Shown here: one piece after another, positions 30,341-34,391 of the stretch
Layout: every line of letters begins with the position of its first letter
Numbering within the stretch: position 1 is the stretch's first letter
Assembly: GCA_905234475.1 (NCBI GenBank)
Contig: CAJOHX010000031.1
Coordinates: forward strand, 1 to 34,391
Length of the DNA: 34,391 bases
Direction: 5' to 3'
From: an uncultured Bacteroidales bacterium
GTDB lineage: Bacteria > Bacteroidota > Bacteroidia > Bacteroidales > UBA932
The notes under the pieces: model-generated
The model's database searches: none
The model's input: only the letters and a program-made list of their open reading frames with translations
Told to the model about the DNA's origin: nothing
Made by a program: the position numbers and the translations under genes

Positions 30341-31319
30341 GCTTCGCAAGTTCGCGGAGAACGAGACGTTCTCCTGCCTCCTGCAGCCGTCCGCGCAGGA
30401 GCTCCTGGCCGACGGCTATTTCCATCTCCGCGACCACGCCGTAAAAGGCCACTGGGCCCAGTTCTTCGCGGGCTTGCGGTATTCGCAGATTGCGGACGTT
30501 GCCGGAGATTGCTTTGAGCGCAGCGAAGTCGGCATCAGCCGACCGGCCCGGTCCCGGGACTTTGCGGAGAGCAAAGTCGGAAAGGGACTTGAGGGCCGCA
30601 GGGGGCTCGGGGGATATGCCCCCGTATCAGAGGGTTCCAGGACGGGAACCGTTCTGGAACTGGGGTGCGGCAAGGGAGAGTACACGGTGGCGCTGGCGGA
30701 AAGGGATCTGGAGCGGAATTATGTTGGGGTGGATATCAAGGGCGCGCGGCTTTGGAAGGGGGCGAAGTATGCCACGGAGCACCGTCTGCCGAATGTGGCG
30801 TTCCTGCGGACGCGGGTGGAGTTTATCACGGCTTTTTTTGCGCCGGGCGAGGTGTCGGAGGTGTGGCTGACGTTCTCGGACCCGCAGTATCGCAGCGAGA
30901 ATTCGCGGCTTTGCTCGCCGCTCTTTCTGGAGCGCTACCGCAGTTTCATGCGGCCCGGCGGCATCGTCCACCTGAAAACCGATTCCCGCTTCCTCCACGA
31001 ATACGCCCTCGCCGTCTGCCGCGCCAACAACCTGCAGATCCTTTGCAATACAGTTGATTTGTACGGACAACAGGTTGATGTTCAACCTGTTGTCCGAGAG
31101 GTACAGACGTTCTATGAACAGCTGTTCCTGGAGCAGGGGTATCCGATCACGTACCTGTCGTTCGTGATTGACCACGAAGGGGCGTATGTGAGCCCGCGGG
31201 ATCCGGAGGACTTTGACGCGAAGGCATGGCGGGCGGCGGAGGGGCCGCGGCTGCTGTTCGGCCACGATTCGGCCGAGACGCGCCGCCAGAAGCTCCATGC
31301 CGGCGGGCAGGGAGAATAG
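30327..31319 (+). CDS. trmB: tRNA (guanine-N7)-methyltransferase with internal insertion
   Basis: 330 aa, long for a family of about 210-260. The start MGHDKLRKFAENETF, the SAM motif VLELGCGKGEYTVALAE and the catalytic SEVWLTFSDPQYRSEN are canonical, followed by PGGIVHLKTDS and FYEQLFLEQGYPITYLSF. TrmB makes m7G46 in tRNA. Between HWAQFFAG and VLELGCG, where relatives have a few residues, there is an extra stretch at residues about 50-106, rich in Arg/Gly/Ser, whose DNA (about 30474-30645) contains hairpins. A second hairpin lies in the 3' half at 31064-31096. Whether the enzyme still folds is unknown; the reading frame is intact. Confidence 0.92.
   Translation: MGHDKLRKFAENETFSCLLQPSAQELLADGYFHLRDHAVKGHWAQFFAGLRYSQIADVAGDCFERSEVGISRPARSRDFAESKVGKGLEGRRGLGGYAPVSEGSRTGTVLELGCGKGEYTVALAERDLERNYVGVDIKGARLWKGAKYATEHRLPNVAFLRTRVEFITAFFAPGEVSEVWLTFSDPQYRSENSRLCSPLFLERYRSFMRPGGIVHLKTDSRFLHEYALAVCRANNLQILCNTVDLYGQQVDVQPVVREVQTFYEQLFLEQGYPITYLSFVIDHEGAYVSPRDPEDFDAKAWRAAEGPRLLFGHDSAETRRQKLHAGGQGE
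31064..31096. repeat. Perfect 15-nt inverted repeat within trmB
   Basis: Arms CGGACAACAGGTTGA and TCAACCTGTTGTCCG around a 3-nt loop (TGT). It is read as YGQQVDVQPVVRE. A 15-bp perfect stem inside a coding region is unusual and looks like an inserted element or an RNA hairpin. Confidence 0.85.
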
Positions 31320-31344
31320 GACAACAATTGGGCAAAATAGGCAA

Positions 31345-31374
31345 TTGGAATTGTCCGGATTTCTCCTATCTTTG
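31345..31374 (+). promoter_or_regulatory. Promoter of the polyferredoxin operon
   Basis: TTG at 31345-31347 is 19 nt from TATCTTTG at 31367-31374, an exact fit to the Bacteroidota consensus, and 20 nt before the ATG at 31394. Confidence 0.75.
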
Positions 31375-31393
31375 TAGGACATACACTGATAAT

Positions 31394-32902
31394 ATGTTGA
31401 GAAAAATCCGAATCGCCCTGGCAGCGGTGTTCCTGATCGGGATCACGCTGCTGTTTGTGGGCATCGGCCACGGCTGGCTGGGATGGATGGCAAAGCTCCA
31501 GTTCCTCCCTTCGGCCCTGGCCCTGAACCTGGTCGTGGCGGGGATCATCCTGCTGGCCTGCTTCGTCTTCGGCCGCGTGTACTGCTCGGTAATCTGCCCG
31601 ATGGGCGTCTTCCAGGACGTCGTCATCTGGCTGCGCCGGACCGTCGGCAAATGGCTGCAGAATGCCCAGACCCGCAAACTCAAGAAGCTGAAAGAGAGCG
31701 GCTCCGACGCGAAGCCGAAGGTGCGCCAGTACCTCCAGCGCTTCGGCTATGTCAAGGAGCACAAATGGGTACGCTATCCCGTCCTGGTGCTGTCGATCGT
31801 GTCGATCTTTGTCAGCGGGCAGATGCTGATCGCCCTGATTGCGCCGTACAGCGCCTACGGGCGCGTGGTGCGCAGCATCGTGGGCGTCGCCTCCGGCTCG
31901 GTTGCCGTGCCGCTGCTGCTGACGGGCCTTCTGACGCTGGTGATCATCTTCGTCTGCGCATGGCTGTGGGGACGGGAGTATTGCAACACTGTCTGCCCGG
32001 TGGGCACGACCCTGAGCCTGGTGAGCCGCTTCGCGCTCTTCCGCCCGACCATCGACACGTCCAAGTGTGTCAACTGCGCCCGCTGCGGCAAGGCCTGCAA
32101 GGCCTCCTGCATCGACACGGCGAACCACAAGATCGACTACAGCCGCTGCGTCGTGTGCTTCGACTGCCTGGAGAACTGTTCCGAGGGGGCGATCAAGTAT
32201 CGGTTCGTGGGGCTGGGAGGTTCGCCGGTCAAGCCGGCGAATGACGAAAAAGGAAAGCCGGCGAATGACGAAAAGGCAACCGACGGCGGCCGGCGGGCAT
32301 TTCTCGCGACGACGGCACTGGTCGGCACCGCGCTCGCGGCGAAGGCCCAGCAGCACAACCAGGGTGGTCTCGCGAATGTCGTTCCGAAGCAGAACCCCGA
32401 GCGCGGCACCCGCCTGGTACCGTTCGGCGCGCGGGGCGAGAAGGAGTTCTACAGCCATTGCACCGCCTGCCAGCTCTGCGTGAGCGCCTGCCCCAACGGG
32501 GTGCTGCGCCCGTCCACCGATTTCGAACATTTCCTGCAGCCCGAGATGGGCTACGAAAAGGGCTACTGCCGCCCGGAGTGCAACGCCTGCAGCCAGGTCT
32601 GCCCGGCGGGCGCCATCCTGCCCGTCGAGAAGGGGCAGAAACAGACCATCCAGATCGGCCTGGCGCACGTGAACCTGGCGCTCTGCCTCGCCGCCCAGGG
32701 CGAAAGCACCTGCGGCAACTGCTCGGTCCACTGCCCGACCGGCGCCATCCGCCTGGTCGCGACGGAGGGCTGCGTGCATCCCGTTCCGACGGTCTCCGAG
32801 GCGCAGTGCATCGGCTGCGGCGCCTGCGAGTTCCTGTGCCCGTCGCGCCCGGTCAGTGCGATCACGGTCCGCGGCAATTCCATCCACCACATCAAAGGCT
32901 AG
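31394..32902 (+). CDS. Membrane-bound polyferredoxin (NapH/RnfB-like 4Fe-4S protein)
   Basis: 502 aa. Membrane segments are MLRKIRIALAAVFLIGITLL, LNLVVAGIILLACFVFG, YPVLVLSIVSIFVSGQ and LLLTGLLTLVIIFVCAW. NapH-type motifs YCSVICPMG and YCNTVCPVG follow membrane helices. Several 4Fe-4S clusters are then predicted: CVNCARCGKACKASC, CVVCFDCLENC, CTACQLCVSACPNG, CNACSQVCPAG, CGNCSVHCPTG and CIGCGACEFLCPSRP. A repeat-encoded linker (KPANDEKGKPANDEK) lies near residue 280, followed by RRAFLATTALVGTALAAKA, which looks like a second twin-Arg-like or membrane segment. It probably passes electrons from the quinone pool or another donor to the aldo/keto reductase 3 nt downstream. The ATG at 31394 follows the promoter. 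Confidence 0.87.
   Translation: MLRKIRIALAAVFLIGITLLFVGIGHGWLGWMAKLQFLPSALALNLVVAGIILLACFVFGRVYCSVICPMGVFQDVVIWLRRTVGKWLQNAQTRKLKKLKESGSDAKPKVRQYLQRFGYVKEHKWVRYPVLVLSIVSIFVSGQMLIALIAPYSAYGRVVRSIVGVASGSVAVPLLLTGLLTLVIIFVCAWLWGREYCNTVCPVGTTLSLVSRFALFRPTIDTSKCVNCARCGKACKASCIDTANHKIDYSRCVVCFDCLENCSEGAIKYRFVGLGGSPVKPANDEKGKPANDEKATDGGRRAFLATTALVGTALAAKAQQHNQGGLANVVPKQNPERGTRLVPFGARGEKEFYSHCTACQLCVSACPNGVLRPSTDFEHFLQPEMGYEKGYCRPECNACSQVCPAGAILPVEKGQKQTIQIGLAHVNLALCLAAQGESTCGNCSVHCPTGAIRLVATEGCVHPVPTVSEAQCIGCGACEFLCPSRPVSAITVRGNSIHHIKG
32221..32269. repeat. GTCATT-type repeats within the polyferredoxin gene
   Basis: 32221-32245 has 8-nt arms TTCGCCGG and CCGGCGAA around TCAAG, then TGAC, the same architecture as 6156-6183. 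A second partial copy, AAGCCGGCGAATGAC, follows at 32255-32269. They encode the tandem KPANDEK residues. Confidence 0.75.
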
Positions 32903-32905
32903 CGT

Positions 32906-34234
32906 ATGGACAGAAGAGATTTCATCAAGACTGCAGGCCTGGGCGCCGCCGCGATCGGCGTGGCCGCCTGCGCACCCGGCGCCGTCCGGCAGAAAGCCCA
33001 CGAACTCAACAGCGACCTCCACGGCTCGATGCTCCAGAACTATCCGGGCATCGGTACCCTCGGCTACGGCTGCATGCGCTGGCCGACGGTCAAGGGAGAG
33101 GACGGCCGCGACCATATCAACCAGGAGGAAGTGAACCGCCTGGTGGACTTCGCGCTTGAGCACGGCGTCAACTATTTCGACACGTCCCCCGTCTATTCGG
33201 GCGGAGAGAGCGAGCAGGCCACGGCCACCGCGCTCAACCGCCATCCCCGCGAGAGCTGGCTGCTGGCCACCAAGCTGTCCATGTTCGGCCCTTCGTCGTT
33301 CGAGGACTGCGTGCGGATGTACCGCCGCTCGCTGGAGATCTTCCAGACGGACCACATCGACTACTACCTGCTGCATGCCATCAGCAGCGGGGAGGATTTC
33401 GTATCCCGTTTCGAAAATTCCGGGATCGTGGATTTTATCGTGAAGGAGCGTGAGGCGGGCCGTATCCGCCATTTCGGTTTCTCCTTCCACGGCCACCAGG
33501 AGGGCTTCGACTACATGATGGCCCTGCACGACAAGTACCACTGGGATTTCGTGCAGATCCAGATGAACTATGTGGACTGGGAGCACCCGAGTGGACGCAA
33601 CACCCGCGCCGACTACCTCTATGCGGAGCTCGACAAGCGGGAGATCCCCATCGTGATCATGGAGCCGCTTCGGGGCGGCGCCCTCGCGGAAATCCCCTCG
33701 CAGCTGTCTGACCAGCTCAAGGCGCGCGAGCCCGAACTCAGCATCGCCTCCTGGGCCTTCCGCTATGTGGGCAGTTTCCCGCGCGTGATGTGCGCGCTCA
33801 GCGGCATGACCTATATGGAGCACCTGCAGGACAACCTGCAGACTTTCATGGACTTCCAGCCGCTCAGCGATGAGGAGAAGAAGTTCCTGTGGAGCGTGGC
33901 GGACCAGATGGAGGATTATCCGCTGGTGCCCTGCACGGGCTGCCAGTACTGCATGCCCTGCCCCTACGGCATCAACATCCCGGGCATCTTCAAGTTCTAC
34001 AACGACAACGTCACCGCAGGAACCTACGTGGTCAGCAAGGATCAGAAGGATTATGCGCGGGCGCGCAAGAAATACCTGCTGGCCTATGACAAGGCGATTC
34101 CGACGGTGCGTCAGGCCGACCACTGCATCGCCTGCCACCAGTGCGAGTCGCTCTGCCCGCAGAACATCCGGATCCCGACGCAGCTGCGCCGCATCGACCG
34201 TTACATCGAAGACTTGAAGCAGGAACTGCTCTAA
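32906..34234 (+). CDS. Tat-exported aldo/keto reductase with C-terminal 4Fe-4S domain
   Basis: 442 aa. The N-terminus MDRRDFIKTAGLGAAAIGVAAC is a Tat signal (RRDFIK) with a possible lipobox Cys. The aldo/keto reductase barrel has the tetrad residues in YFDTSPVY (Asp, Tyr), LATKL (Lys) and YYLLHAI (His). The C-terminus carries two ferredoxin-like Cys clusters, CTGCQYCMPCPYG and CIACHQCESLCPQN. It should act outside the cytoplasm or on the membrane face. Its immediate partner is the polyferredoxin gene (3 nt upstream), suggesting that electrons come through Fe-S clusters rather than only from NADPH. The substrate is unknown. Confidence 0.9.
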   Translation: MDRRDFIKTAGLGAAAIGVAACAPGAVRQKAHELNSDLHGSMLQNYPGIGTLGYGCMRWPTVKGEDGRDHINQEEVNRLVDFALEHGVNYFDTSPVYSGGESEQATATALNRHPRESWLLATKLSMFGPSSFEDCVRMYRRSLEIFQTDHIDYYLLHAISSGEDFVSRFENSGIVDFIVKEREAGRIRHFGFSFHGHQEGFDYMMALHDKYHWDFVQIQMNYVDWEHPSGRNTRADYLYAELDKREIPIVIMEPLRGGALAEIPSQLSDQLKAREPELSIASWAFRYVGSFPRVMCALSGMTYMEHLQDNLQTFMDFQPLSDEEKKFLWSVADQMEDYPLVPCTGCQYCMPCPYGINIPGIFKFYNDNVTAGTYVVSKDQKDYARARKKYLLAYDKAIPTVRQADHCIACHQCESLCPQNIRIPTQLRRIDRYIEDLKQELL

Positions 34235-34241
34235 CTTATCT

Positions 34242-34290
34242 ACAGGTCTCCCGCAAAACGCCATTCTACGCGTTCTGTGTGGAGACCTGT
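34242..34290 (+). other. Long imperfect hairpin after the reductase gene
   Basis: Outer arms ACAGGTCTCC and GGAGACCTGT (exact) enclose inner arms AACGC and GCGTT. It starts 8 nt after the stop. No T-run follows immediately, so terminator activity is uncertain; the 101 nt to the window end show no gene. Confidence 0.5.
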
Positions 34291-34391
34291 CGAACATTTA
34301 AACGTTTATTTGTTTTGACCCCCTGAAACATTTCGTCCCATTTTGTTGTTTTAATCAGCCTTTTACGAATCATCTTTCCATCTTAGCCACC

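Noticed and set aside
31112..34297. 1,061-codon antisense frame opposite the polyferredoxin and reductase genes
   Set aside because: The sense strand contains eight cysteine cluster motifs and aldo/keto reductase residues, so the reverse frame is a GC artefact.

Overview
The window is a stretch of chromosome from a high-GC member of the Bacteroidales (Bacteroidota). The evidence is the gene families (GldH, DUF4271, DUF2723, BspA-type surface LRR protein, fimbrillin-like lipoprotein), the Bacteroidales gene orders DUF4271-hemD-rnpA-yidD and holB-ricT-gldH, and repeated upstream matches to the Bacteroidota -7 promoter box TAnnTTTG, usually without an obvious Shine-Dalgarno sequence. I cannot resolve the family from sequence alone.

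Layout. Positions 1-121 are the 3' end of lepA. Positions 152-3171 (minus strand) form a surface-protein operon: a 42-aa peptide, then a secreted protein whose mature N-terminus is a strikingly ubiquitin-like domain fused to BspA-type leucine-rich repeats, then a fimbrillin-like lipoprotein. This operon is the most unusual locus in the window. Positions 3323-4640 carry an HprK-like kinase and an S24/S26 peptidase-like protein. Positions 4667-5832 hold a RAYT (REP-associated tyrosine transposase) bracketed by two nearly identical 94-nt REPIN-like elements. Positions 5877-8375 (minus) are the housekeeping run SUI1-like factor, DUF4271, hemD, rnpA, yidD. Positions 8429-11504 are a DUF2723/TMEM260-type membrane glycosyltransferase interrupted by an apparent 11-nt deletion, followed by an rRNA-methyltransferase-like gene and pgk with a clear terminator. 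Positions 13848-18376 are a four-gene envelope module (TMEM43-like protein, lipoprotein, secreted protein, MORN-repeat protein). lgt (minus) then diverges from a TolC / membrane-fusion / RND efflux operon that ends with a PII-like gene. After trxA and a small beta-barrel gene comes a tightly overlapping operon: LOG protein, polyprenyl synthase, holB, ricT, gldH, trmB. The window ends with a membrane polyferredoxin and a Tat-exported iron-sulfur aldo/keto reductase.

A second theme is short palindromic repeats of a GTCATT...AAT design (8-nt arms, often a 5-nt CTTGA/TCAAG loop). Several lie inside genes in frame: they supply part of a lipoprotein signal peptide, an insert in the HprK-like protein, the C-terminal tail of RnpA, and a linker in the polyferredoxin. 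TrmB carries a further unexplained insert of about 55 residues. No rRNA, tRNA, CRISPR array or prophage was seen. No stretch longer than 300 bases lacks a gene. All domain calls are by eye; no database search was possible.
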